A stretch of DNA of 64,000 bases from Bacteroides sp. (GTDB lineage: Bacteria > Bacillota > Clostridia > Oscillospirales > Acutalibacteraceae), in contig JAMPEQ010000001.1 in assembly GCA_023665085.1 (NCBI GenBank), forward strand, positions 221,959 to 285,958, in the 5' to 3' direction. The notes under the pieces were generated by a model. That model saw nothing but the letters and a program-made list of their open reading frames with translations, was not told the DNA's origin and did no database searches. Position numbers and translations under genes: made by a program. Positions 54,601 to 62,357 of the stretch are shown here, one piece after another (within the stretch, counting starts at the first letter, position 1; every line of letters begins with the position of its first letter).

Positions 54601-55561
54601 AAGGCTTTGATTTCAATACTAAATCTGTAACAATAGGGGTATGATTGAGGATGATTTCAATGTTTTCGAATCCAGGCATTCTATCTACTCCATGCAAACT
54701 AACAACCATGCCCTCTTCACCTGAAATTTTTATTACACTATTAACTTCGTCTTTAGTTATGACTTTAAACTTTATATTGAAAAGTTCCCCATCTTCAACT
54801 ACATCTTTAGAATTTGTACCGTTTTCACCCAAGCAAACATATTGATTGTTTTCCTCATCGAAATATCCTCCAAACCAACCTGGCCAAACTACTTTTTCAC
54901 AGGAAATTAGTTCAATTTGTGTTGTATCATATTTAAAGTTAAATGTAAATTTGAATAGTCCTTTATTGTTCTTAATTTTTATAGGAATAGTCATTATATC
55001 ATTATAATTACCTTTAACTTTATCTGAATATAATAATGTCTTATCATTCTCAATAATATTGATACTTGAGATGGTCGGTCCTTCTTCATTTAATTTTAAA
55101 AATTCATAGTTTTCGTCGTATGTAGAATATTCATCATTCTCAACACTTATAGAAACTTCACCAACATAATTTGTAATTGTTTCAAATTCCACATAAAACA
55201 TAACACCATTTGCTGAACAACTTTTTTCATCATTATAGCCAACTATCTCAAGTTGTCCTGGTATTGCTCTATTAGAACCTATATTGTCATCTTTAACTTC
55301 ATAATCAAATATATTAGTAAATACAACTGATTTAGGGGCTAATTTAGTTTCGTCATAATGCAATATAACTTTTATTCCAACAAGTCCTATATTATTTTTG
55401 ATATATATAGGACTTGTTACATTTTCGCCACTTTTTACTGTTACATTTTCGGAATAAATTACCGTATCATTTTGCTCTTTTGAAAATGCAGTTATTACCG
55501 AAAAACTTGATAGTAATATCAAAAAAGCAAGTATTATAGATATAATTCTTTTAAATTTCAT
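51680..55561 (-). CDS. cohesin scaffold with Cys-rich repeats and sortase motif
   Basis: 1293 residues. Signal peptide (IISIILAFLILLSSFSVITAF), two cohesin-like domains (~35-175 and ~180-310; PIYIKNNIGLVGIKVILHYD, PIKIKNNKGLFKFTFNFKYD), a bacterial Ig-like module (~315-390) and a stretch with about a dozen Cys-containing repeats of ~30-35 residues of the form GHxWxxxxTxxxPTCTxxG-xxxxxC-xxC. An Ig-like/bacterial domain interrupts them near 660-800. The end is TSPATGS, a helix and KKKKED, a SrtB/class-C type sorting motif. It overlaps the dockerin gene by 4 bases (ATGA). It probably displays dockerin-bearing proteins at the wall. Confidence 0.85.
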   Translation of the reverse strand: MKFKRIISIILAFLILLSSFSVITAFSKEQNDTVIYSENVTVKSGENVTSPIYIKNNIGLVGIKVILHYDETKLAPKSVVFTNIFDYEVKDDNIGSNRAIPGQLEIVGYNDEKSCSANGVMFYVEFETITNYVGEVSISVENDEYSTYDENYEFLKLNEEGPTISSINIIENDKTLLYSDKVKGNYNDIMTIPIKIKNNKGLFKFTFNFKYDTTQIELISCEKVVWPGWFGGYFDEENNQYVCLGENGTNSKDVVEDGELFNIKFKVITKDEVNSVIKISGEEGMVVSLHGVDRMPGFENIEIILNHTPIVTDLVLKSKPSKLTYELFEEFDGNGMVIEATKDDGLVETITDYTVTGFETNSVGTKTVTVSYGDKSVSFDIDVVHNHTWSEWQTVSSPNCLDKGSEKRVCSVCKETEMRDVDPLGHNWDEDFTVDIEPTCETAGSKSIHCSRCDVIKDVTSIEPIGHDYESSITKKPTCTENGIKTFVCKNDASHTYTELVEKLGHNYVGSITKQPTCEENGIKTFVCSNDSTHTYTEDIQPIGHSFELTKTIKPTCTDDGKEIYTCKNDLSHTKEVVLKATGHTSSDWIIDKTPNYLENGSRHKECTVCKTVLGTESISMLDDITAPEIEIKVKDNSFKSFINNISFGLFFKETVDITITAQDAESGIEKIEYIKTNTQISESDIALQTEWILGNSLTVSEDEEFIIYVKATDKQGNISYAGTDGLVVDKTVPVINGIVDNAVYCQPVSFTVSDKYIEKVIVNGIEALTDSGEYTLPSANSQYKIVAVDKAGNETVYSVTVNDSHTYGDWVIDTPADCTHSGAKHRICSICGYEQSEVISELGHNYSDAFTVDVEPTCTTEGEKSKHCLRCDDRTDITVVNALGHSFGEWTTIISPDCTNSGSKHRVCKVCGFVENESVNPNGHDWNKDYTIDVPATCIDEGSKSIHCVNCDVIKDSQVIPATGHNFGEYKVVESATCTETGLEESKCSKCDYSETRVISALGHDYSNEFTVDKAATCTESGEKSKHCSRCDSKADVTVIPPTGHSYGDWTVVTVPTCTEKGIQQRVCTVCDAVETGVISETGHSWDNDYAVDVEPDCTTEGSKSIHCENCDETKDAVVIPPIGHQGGIANCHSGAVCEVCGTEYGEIDLSNHDGDIEIKGYIASTVDNPGYTGDKYCKSCGTILESGTQIDKLSPETTEPTKPADTTQPEENTIDVTEKPSVTTNSTEEPTDKTETTTQKSETTTVDSTESVKKNTSKTSPATGSMTALPVALSTAFTFGLFCLAKKKKED

Positions 55562-58500
55562 ATTGACTCCTTTAATTCTGCTTTTCCTACTAAATATTGG
55601 CTTAAAAGAGCTTTATCATGCAAATTAACAGTCTTATCATTATTGACATCCATTGCAATTCTTTGAATTTCATTTATTTCTCTTTTTTTAAGAATATACT
55701 GACCTAAAAATGTACCATCTAAAGTAGTTATTCTTCCGTCGCCATTATAGTCACCTGTCATAATAACAGTTACTTCATCAAGCACTTTATTACCATCAAG
55801 CAGTTTGATCACAACACCTGTTCCGACTTTGTCGGCATCTAAAAGTTCATTACCATTCACTCCATAAAAATGAAGTTCATCGTTCATAAACTCATCTCTC
55901 AGTTCTGCAACAGTGTTCTTGCCATCAGGAATTTCTCTAACATTCCTATCGCTGTCAAATCCAAGAATTGAATTTTTGTTAAGTGTAATTTGTGTATCAG
56001 GGTTCGAAGTTACTACAATTTCAAAATGGGCTGTTTCTCCTGATGATTCAACCATAACAGTGATTGTAGTCATTCCAGGTTCAAGCAATGTAACCAAACC
56101 CTCTTCATCAACCTCTGCAACAGTAGGATTACTTGAAGTCCATATAAGTTCAGCATCAGCTTTTTCTGCAGGCGAAACTTTGACTAACTTATTCAGTGCA
56201 AGCGGAGTTCCTGCCATATAACCATTAGGATTAGGCTTTTTGATAAACTCAACAGTTGCATAATCCTCTTCAGAAACATATTTTGCTGTGAAAGTACCGT
56301 CTTGTGTTATGCACAAATAATCATCAGAATCCCAACCAACAAACACATATCCTTCTTTGTCAGGTACAGCTGGCTCTTCAACAGCAGTTCCGTATTCTGT
56401 CTGAACACTCGCTATCAAATTACCGTTCTCATCATTAAATGTTGCCGTATAAACATTTGGAATATAATGTGCATAAAGCGTGATTGATTCACCAATAACC
56501 TCTGATTCATTTAAAAATGGGACTGTTATATTTTCATCAGTGTATAAACCATCGTATTTATAACCTTCTATATTCTTTAAATCATCATCCTTAAATAAAG
56601 TTGAATCCTTTATAAGCACCTGATAATACTCATCTTCTGCCTGAAGTAAATCAGAATAAACAGTTACAATATGATACCATTTCCCTGAAATTGAAGTATT
56701 GATGGCATAAATTTCAGATACCACGCCACTGTTATTGTGATTATATGCCCATGCATAAAACTGTAAATGACACGATGTTGTAAGAGTAATCGGATCGGTA
56801 TACTGAATAGCGGTTTCTGAAGTTTCAGGATTTGTTCCATCGATCGTATAATAAATTATTGCATTAGCTGTTGAACAAGTCAATTCAACTATCTGATTGG
56901 ATGAGTATTCGCCTGTTTTAACACTTGCTTCAGGAATATCACAAGTTTTAGAATATTCGTATACCGGAATCAATATAGTATCCTCTGTAATCTCCGTATC
57001 AGTTATAATTTCGTGAGTTTTTATATTTATCCAACCTACGAAAAGATAATCTGGACTTTCTTCTATTTCCATTGGAATATCCATTCTTGATCCGTATTCG
57101 ACAACCTGTTCACTGATAGTTTCATTCTTCATAACATCGCCTTCTGTTATCTTACTGGCGTGTTCTTCGTCTAATATTCCGAGGCTACTTGGATCAATAA
57201 TATCACAATTATGTTGAGAAACTTCATAGTCGGCAGAAATTACTGCATTGTGTGTTATAACATATTGTTCTACAGTTGTTCCATCTTCATATGTTTGCGT
57301 TATTTTTGTTGCATCACTTAAATCCCAAGTTATATCATAGCCTTCAAGTTTTTCTAATTCAGGCAATTTTACCTCTTGTCCATAGAAATATGTATCAGAT
57401 ATTGTCTCGTGATTCTGCCAATCTATGAATACAACATTATAAGTTTTCTGCCTTACAACAGGTCTCACAATAATATTCTCGGTTACTTTGTTAGTAGGAG
57501 TATCCCAATACAAAAATTCAAATCCTTCTTCAATACCAAGTTCAGAGTTTGTCATATTTGGAATGACAACAGCGGAACCTTCTACAATTTCGTCAATTGT
57601 TTTAACAGTGTTATCGTTAACATCTTTAATTTCTATCCTGTATTTCGGACGCTCATATTCAATCTTGCCAATCTTAATAGAAGCATTTGTTCCTTCAACT
57701 GCAACTGCAATGGTAAAATCACCAGTCTCTTCTGTTGGAGCCTCACGAAGATAAACCTTATCCAGTTTAACTTCACCATTTTCACCAACTGTAGTTGTTC
57801 CAATATATTCATTGGTGTAATCTGCTGTTTGAGTATATTTATAAATATATACTGTCGCAGACTTATTCGCATATTGACTATCAATAGTAGCATTAACCGA
57901 TACCTTTTGATGCTCTGCATCAAACGAAGCGTCTGTCACTGGATCAACCGCTTCAGGATTTATAGGTTGATACTGATACAAGTAAATCTTTTCTGTTTTC
58001 GTCTGTAATCTTTCTTTTTTGTTGCTATTTGTCGTCTGACGTGTAGTTGACCAAGCAGACCAAGGAGACCACTGTTCATATGTGTAAAGTTTTTTATAAG
58101 TAGTATACTTTTGGGTATAAACAGCAGTTAAGTTATCTTGTTTTGATTTATAACCATTCCAGTTATAGTTATAAGAACAGACATTTTTATTACTGAAAAC
58201 ATATGCATTGTAGCTTGTACCTTTATACGCTTTTTTTGTTGGACTCTCAAAAGCATGGAACTTTTTATATGTAGAATTTTGCGTCCAATTAATAAGATGA
58301 TTTGCTGGTGTAGAAGCTGTTTTACCTTCACACCAGTGCCAATATATATAACCTGTTTCACTGTCTGAATCAATTTTCACAATAGTCGTATCATTTTCGG
58401 AACCCTTCATTTTTTTACCGTTATAATTCTTGTATAAAGCATTACCTTTATCAAAACCATTATGGAAATACGCATACTTATTTGTCTTTTGTCCTTGGCT

Positions 58501-60885
58501 CACAGATTGATAACCATCCAATCTCGTCCATCCACTGATGGAAGTATCATAGGAGGTCTTTGTAGAACGAGTACTATAAGAATATTCAGTTGAGACTACA
58601 TCTTTCGTATCAAATCTAATATTATCCTTTCCTTTGTAGTCAACACCTTCTTTTTTAGGCACTTCGCCTTTATACTCATACCAAGGGCTCCATGTTCCAC
58701 TATTGTCTATTTCTTCAGAACGAGGTTCAGCAAGAATACCACTATGCTCATAATCATTAACAGTATAAACATTTAGAATATAAGCGAATTCATTATACGG
58801 GATAAAAAATGATACTGTTTTTTGATTTGTAGTATCCCTCGTTATTCCATCATACTTACCCAGGGTAAATGCAGCAGACTCAGTAGTTGTTAACAGAATT
58901 CCAGATTGTGATGTAAGTGCAGCGACACATCTACCATTGACTGTTTCGTTGGTATTATTTGTCAGTTTAACAGATACCTCATAACCTTGCACACCTTTAT
59001 TATCCTTTTCATATTTAATGGAAGTCACCTCTGATTTTAATTTATAATCATCGTTATACCACTTATAGACAGATTTAATAGTTGTTTCGCCTGTAATATT
59101 TTTATAATCTTGATCCCAATTTGTAAAATTGTATCCTTCGTCTGTATGATCTTCTGCTGTTGGAGCTTCTGCAGATGTACCATAAGGAACATACTGCACC
59201 TTGCCAAGCTGTTTTCCTGTTAATCCATCGACAAATTTTACAGCATATTTAATAGGCGTGTATACTGTACTGATTCGAGTGTTTTTTGTAATATTTTTAA
59301 GCGATTGATCCCAGCCACCGAAAGTTCTTCCTTCAGGTGCTTCAATCGGTGGAGCTTCCACGTCAGTTCCATAAACGATATTGTTCTTTGTCAATATAAC
59401 TTTTTTACTTTCAGTATCATAGAACTCCACTTTAACATTTGGATGAACTGTCACCGTAAGTTGCTGTTTTGCAGCAGTATTACCTGCCTCATTCATTGCT
59501 GTAAGTTTTATGATATAGGTACCGGCATCTCTAAATGCATCTCCAGGAATGGTATAATTGTTATTGTTTTTATCTAAAGTTTTTTCGTATCCACCAGTTG
59601 TTGCTCCGGCTTTATTAACATCAATCTTATATTTATTAGTATTCTTCGCACTACTCCACTTGATATTAACTGTTCTTCCGATACCAATATCGGTATCGGA
59701 AGTTGAAGCAATCTGCAAAGTAGGTTGGTCTGGCTTAATATCAGTTGTCTTTCCATAAAAAGATTTTTTTGACGATGTTCCAGAATAATATTTCTTTTTG
59801 TCAATTGTAACCCTAATAACATAATAATAGGTTTTTCCAGGATTTAATCCTTTTACTGTTTCGTTAAAATCTTGCATTGATGTTCCATTTTTACTATAAG
59901 ACTTAACCGAAACATATTTAGAAGTTTTAATATCTCCATTATCTTTGTGAGCTTCTACTGAATCCTGATCGAGTCCTACATAATAACCCCATTCTTGAAC
60001 GCTTGCTTTAGTGTTCAATTTTCCCTCTATGTTATTTGTCGTATTAGTTCTGCTTTTTGGAATATCATTTGCAGATGTAAATTTGTAATTCGTTTCTTTT
60101 ACTTTCGACAAAAATGCAATTTGTGAACGCAAGTGTATATAAGGACCTTGGTTATTATAACTACTATTAGCTTTTGGAGCCTTATAATAATTTAATTGAT
60201 CAGCTGTTACCCACTGATACTTACCAGAATTCTTTGATAATCTTTTGGTTTTATTTGCAGCAGAATCCAATATTAAGAAAGTGTCATTTGATGAATTATA
60301 ATCAACAATTGCCATATTATGACCCATAACCAAAACTACAGCTACTTCGCCATTACTTAAATGAGTTTTTAAATCATCATAAACTTTATCCCATTCAGAA
60401 GAAGATGGATACAAACTGCTTGTTTGAGTTATATATCTATTCTCTTTTGATGACCAATATCTATATTTCATTGTCCTTTTAGAACTACCAAAGGTATAAT
60501 ACTTTGTGCATTTAAATCCATATTTTTCACCAAAGTCCTTACTATTTGCTGTATCTTTTGCAAACTTTGGACCATTAATACCTCCGTTAACTCTATTTCC
60601 ATTTTTTATAGCAAAATTTCCAAGTGTATGTGGATCAATTTTTTTATCAGTTAAATACTTAACAGCATTTACAATTGCATAAACTCCACAACCCGATGAT
60701 GAATATGTTGCGCCAGAACCACCTGGGTAATTGAAAGCCACCTTATCACCAAGTTGTGAATAAACTGTCGGCGTTTTTGCCGCCTCTGCCGTTATAGCAT
60801 TATACGGCAAAATTGTAACTATCATCATCAATGCTAAAAACAAAGATAATGATTTTTTTGAAATTGATTGTATTCTTTCCTTCAT
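55558..60885 (-). CDS. secreted dockerin protein with N-terminal papain-like (C39-type) peptidase domain
   Basis: The ATG at 60885 (MKERIQ) is chosen because AGAGG lies 7 bases upstream; earlier ATGs overlap that site. About 1775 residues. Signal peptide, then a peptidase-like domain with Cys in SGCGVYAIVNAVKYL (~63) and His in GHNMAIVDY (~188) followed by an Asp. A fibronectin III pair follows (~290-480), then InlB/MucBP-type beta repeats (FGGWDQSLKNITKNT), more beta modules, a chitobiase-like domain and a bacterial Ig-like domain. The C-terminus is a type I dockerin with paired Ca loops (DYNGDGRITTLDG and DVNNDKTVNLHDK). It likely assembles on the cohesin scaffold of the same operon, giving a surface-bound protease or binding complex. 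Confidence 0.85.
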   Translation of the reverse strand: MKERIQSISKKSLSLFLALMMIVTILPYNAITAEAAKTPTVYSQLGDKVAFNYPGGSGATYSSSGCGVYAIVNAVKYLTDKKIDPHTLGNFAIKNGNRVNGGINGPKFAKDTANSKDFGEKYGFKCTKYYTFGSSKRTMKYRYWSSKENRYITQTSSLYPSSSEWDKVYDDLKTHLSNGEVAVVLVMGHNMAIVDYNSSNDTFLILDSAANKTKRLSKNSGKYQWVTADQLNYYKAPKANSSYNNQGPYIHLRSQIAFLSKVKETNYKFTSANDIPKSRTNTTNNIEGKLNTKASVQEWGYYVGLDQDSVEAHKDNGDIKTSKYVSVKSYSKNGTSMQDFNETVKGLNPGKTYYYVIRVTIDKKKYYSGTSSKKSFYGKTTDIKPDQPTLQIASTSDTDIGIGRTVNIKWSSAKNTNKYKIDVNKAGATTGGYEKTLDKNNNNYTIPGDAFRDAGTYIIKLTAMNEAGNTAAKQQLTVTVHPNVKVEFYDTESKKVILTKNNIVYGTDVEAPPIEAPEGRTFGGWDQSLKNITKNTRISTVYTPIKYAVKFVDGLTGKQLGKVQYVPYGTSAEAPTAEDHTDEGYNFTNWDQDYKNITGETTIKSVYKWYNDDYKLKSEVTSIKYEKDNKGVQGYEVSVKLTNNTNETVNGRCVAALTSQSGILLTTTESAAFTLGKYDGITRDTTNQKTVSFFIPYNEFAYILNVYTVNDYEHSGILAEPRSEEIDNSGTWSPWYEYKGEVPKKEGVDYKGKDNIRFDTKDVVSTEYSYSTRSTKTSYDTSISGWTRLDGYQSVSQGQKTNKYAYFHNGFDKGNALYKNYNGKKMKGSENDTTIVKIDSDSETGYIYWHWCEGKTASTPANHLINWTQNSTYKKFHAFESPTKKAYKGTSYNAYVFSNKNVCSYNYNWNGYKSKQDNLTAVYTQKYTTYKKLYTYEQWSPWSAWSTTRQTTNSNKKERLQTKTEKIYLYQYQPINPEAVDPVTDASFDAEHQKVSVNATIDSQYANKSATVYIYKYTQTADYTNEYIGTTTVGENGEVKLDKVYLREAPTEETGDFTIAVAVEGTNASIKIGKIEYERPKYRIEIKDVNDNTVKTIDEIVEGSAVVIPNMTNSELGIEEGFEFLYWDTPTNKVTENIIVRPVVRQKTYNVVFIDWQNHETISDTYFYGQEVKLPELEKLEGYDITWDLSDATKITQTYEDGTTVEQYVITHNAVISADYEVSQHNCDIIDPSSLGILDEEHASKITEGDVMKNETISEQVVEYGSRMDIPMEIEESPDYLFVGWINIKTHEIITDTEITEDTILIPVYEYSKTCDIPEASVKTGEYSSNQIVELTCSTANAIIYYTIDGTNPETSETAIQYTDPITLTTSCHLQFYAWAYNHNNSGVVSEIYAINTSISGKWYHIVTVYSDLLQAEDEYYQVLIKDSTLFKDDDLKNIEGYKYDGLYTDENITVPFLNESEVIGESITLYAHYIPNVYTATFNDENGNLIASVQTEYGTAVEEPAVPDKEGYVFVGWDSDDYLCITQDGTFTAKYVSEEDYATVEFIKKPNPNGYMAGTPLALNKLVKVSPAEKADAELIWTSSNPTVAEVDEEGLVTLLEPGMTTITVMVESSGETAHFEIVVTSNPDTQITLNKNSILGFDSDRNVREIPDGKNTVAELRDEFMNDELHFYGVNGNELLDADKVGTGVVIKLLDGNKVLDEVTVIMTGDYNGDGRITTLDGTFLGQYILKKREINEIQRIAMDVNNDKTVNLHDKALLSQYLVGKAELKESI

Positions 60886-60909
60886 AGTCATACCTCTCAT
60901 TCTAATTTT

Positions 60910-61020
60910 GTTAGCGATATATAACTAACATTATATATAAAATATTTTTGTTTGTAAATAGAAATTGATAAAGTTTTAGTGATTTTTCACTAACAAGTGA
61001 ATATATAGTGATATATCATC
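60910..61020. promoter_or_regulatory. divergent control region with TTAGTGA-type repeats
   Basis: Between the dockerin gene and the XRE gene. Inverted repeats are TTAGTGA-TTTT-TCACTAA (60976-60993), GTTAG...CTAAC (60910-60929) and a TAGTGATATATCAT palindrome near 61006-61019. The shared half-site TTAG(T/C)GAT suggests operators for the XRE protein encoded next to them, controlling itself and perhaps the 11-kb cohesin/dockerin operon. Confidence 0.65.
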
Positions 61021-61048
61021 AAAGTATAAAATTACTTTGAGGTGAACT

Positions 61049-61291
61049 ATGGGTATATATGAATTAGTTGTTGAAAGAATATACGAACTTTGCAAAGAGC
61101 GAGAAATAACCCCTAATGCGTTAAGTTATTTGGCAGGAATTTCACAATCAACAATCAAAAGCATTTTGAATGGGGAGAGTAAAAATCCCGGTATTGTCAC
61201 AATCAAAAAGATTTGTGACGGTTTGGATATTTCAATCATTGAATTTTTTGACACTCAAAAATTCAGAGATATTGAACAGGAATTGAAATAA
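61049..61291 (+). CDS. XRE-family transcriptional regulator
   Basis: 80 residues, almost entirely an XRE helix-turn-helix (IYELCKEREITPNALSYLAG; SQSTIKSILNGESKNPGIVT; KKICDGLDISIIEFFD). GAGGTG lies 6 bases before the ATG. It lies divergent from the dockerin/scaffold operon and beside repeated operator-like half-sites, so it likely represses that operon and itself. Confidence 0.88.
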   Translation: MGIYELVVERIYELCKEREITPNALSYLAGISQSTIKSILNGESKNPGIVTIKKICDGLDISIIEFFDTQKFRDIEQELK

Positions 61292-61561
61292 TCATTTATC
61301 AAGTATCTCCAAAATAAGATTTGCACCTGTTTTTAATCCTTGGTGAAAATTTTGCTTACTTTCAATAAAAGCAGTTGTTGACAAAGAATTGATAAGTTCT
61401 GTCAACTTGTTTTTCTGTTCATCGGATAATTCAGATAGCAATTCTTTTTCAAGCTCATAAGATTGTTTTTTAGCAGATGAATATTCTTCATCTCTTAAAC
61501 AACACTTACTGACCTCTTCTTGCATTTCAATAAAAATGTAATTAATTATGTTATCGTTCAT
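61292..61561 (-). CDS. small helical protein of unknown function
   Basis: 89 residues, helical (MNDNIINYIFIEMQEEVSKC; LEKELLSELSDEQKNKLTELI), no signal or membrane segment. AAGGAGG lies 4 bases before the ATG, which supports expression. It is convergent with the XRE gene and its stop adjoins that gene's stop. The layout recalls the short DUF6809-type proteins of gut Firmicutes, but this is only an impression. Confidence 0.65.
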   Translation of the reverse strand: MNDNIINYIFIEMQEEVSKCCLRDEEYSSAKKQSYELEKELLSELSDEQKNKLTELINSLSTTAFIESKQNFHQGLKTGANLILEILDK

Positions 61562-61618
61562 TCGCCCTCCTTGCAGGAGTTATTTCCCAAAACAATTTTA
61601 TATCTGTAATGATTAAAG

Positions 61619-61660
61619 TAAAAATTCCTATTCCGTTTGTTTTGGAATAGGAAATTTTTA
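61619..61660. terminator. A/T-rich hairpin at the left side of the second mob module
   Basis: Stem TAAAAATTCCTATTCC / GGAATAGGAAATTTTTA with one bulged base and a ~9-base loop, flanked by T and A runs. It may end leftward or rightward transcripts, or mark the left edge of the inserted mob module. Confidence 0.6.
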
Positions 61661-61672
61661 TTTTGAAAAAAC

Positions 61673-61701
61673 TTGACACAAAGATAAAAGAGCGTTAATA
61701 T
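61673..61701 (+). promoter_or_regulatory. strong promoter of the structured leader RNA
   Basis: TTGACA (61673-61678) and TAATAT (61696-61701), 17-base spacing, the -35 box matching consensus. Transcription should start near 61708. Confidence 0.78.
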
Positions 61702-61707
61702 AAAGAT

Positions 61708-61867
61708 ACTCCCCTTGGAAAAGGAGTTGGAATACGGCAGTGTGTGAACAGTTCAGCACACTCGTAAAGCAGCTGAAAATTTAATCAGCATCCAAACCAA
61801 TAATGGCTTTACAGAATATGAGTTAGAAGAAACTGAGTTTTTGAATTTTCATGAACTCGGTTTTTTT
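61708..61867 (+). ncRNA. structured leader or stand-alone RNA with terminator
   Basis: From predicted start to terminator ~160 nt. Helices: ACTCC..AAGGAGT (61708-61727, with a bulge); a long hairpin AGTGTG-TGAA with TTCA-G-CACACT (61739-61762); an outer stem GTAAAGC (61764-61770) with GCTTTAC (61806-61812) enclosing GCTGA/TCAGC (61772-61789); and an intrinsic terminator AACTGAGTT / AACTCGGTT (61831-61862) followed by T runs. This is attenuator or riboswitch architecture, or a small regulatory RNA. Just beyond it lies a tiny ORF MISE (61900-61914) with AAGGAG, then MobC. I do not recognise a known RNA class. Confidence 0.65.
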
Positions 61868-61914
61868 GTCCCCTAAAATCAATTACAAGGAGTGAATCTA
61901 TGATTTCAGAATAA

Positions 61915-61992
61915 CTATCCCTGAGGGGATAGGCAAGCATATTGTTTGTATATACGCTCAAGCGATACAAACAGCTATCCGGGAGTACCCGG
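61915..61992. other. candidate oriT of the second mobilisation module
   Basis: In the gap before mobC: hairpins CTATCCC-TGAG-GGGATAG (61915-61932), GTTTGTAT...ATACAAAC with an inner CGC/GCG (61944-61972) and CCGGG-AGTA-CCCGG (61979-61992), with CTATCC repeated at 61915 and 61975. Dense inverted repeats directly upstream of mobC and a relaxase are typical of oriT. TACAAACAG...CT resembles the candidate ICE region at 25705-25733. The nick site is not determined. The remaining gap to 62063 shows GAGAGG (62026-62034) and an A-rich segment, otherwise nothing. Confidence 0.5.
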
Positions 61993-62063
61993 AACCCCTT
62001 AAATTGACAGTGGTGTAATCCACAGAAAGAGAGGTAAAAACCAAAACAAACAACAAAACTAAA

Positions 62064-62357
62064 ATGGTTGCAATGCGTTTTCGTGAAAACGATTACAATG
62101 CAATCAAAAAGAAAGCTGACAAAGCTAATCTGAACTTTACTGAATTCGTTACAAAATCTGCATTAGACAAACCAATAACTATCATTGATGGATTAGGCGA
62201 TGTTCTAAAAGAACAAAAAGCAATCGGCAGAAATCTGAATCAGTTAACAACACTTTGCAATATGGGCAAAATTGATTGTCCTGATTTAACTGAAATGATT
62301 AATCAGTATTCAGCAGTGTATAACTGTTTGAACAATATTACCGAAAGGTGCAGCTAA
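62064..62357 (+). CDS. mobC: MobC-like relaxosome protein of the second module
   Basis: 97 residues: VAMRFRENDYNAIKKKADKA at the start, FTEFVTKSALDKP, then GRNLNQLTTLCNMGKIDCPD, the MobC signature (IGxNLNQ-type). It is a relaxosome accessory that acts with the relaxase immediately downstream. The best ribosome binding site-like element (GAGAGG) is ~30 bases upstream of the ATG, so the start may be unusual; an ATG at 62073 is the other option. Confidence 0.85.
   Translation: MVAMRFRENDYNAIKKKADKANLNFTEFVTKSALDKPITIIDGLGDVLKEQKAIGRNLNQLTTLCNMGKIDCPDLTEMINQYSAVYNCLNNITERCS

Noticed and set aside
57376..58008. 210-residue plus-strand ORF
   Set aside because: It is antisense to the dockerin gene, with no start signal and low-complexity composition.
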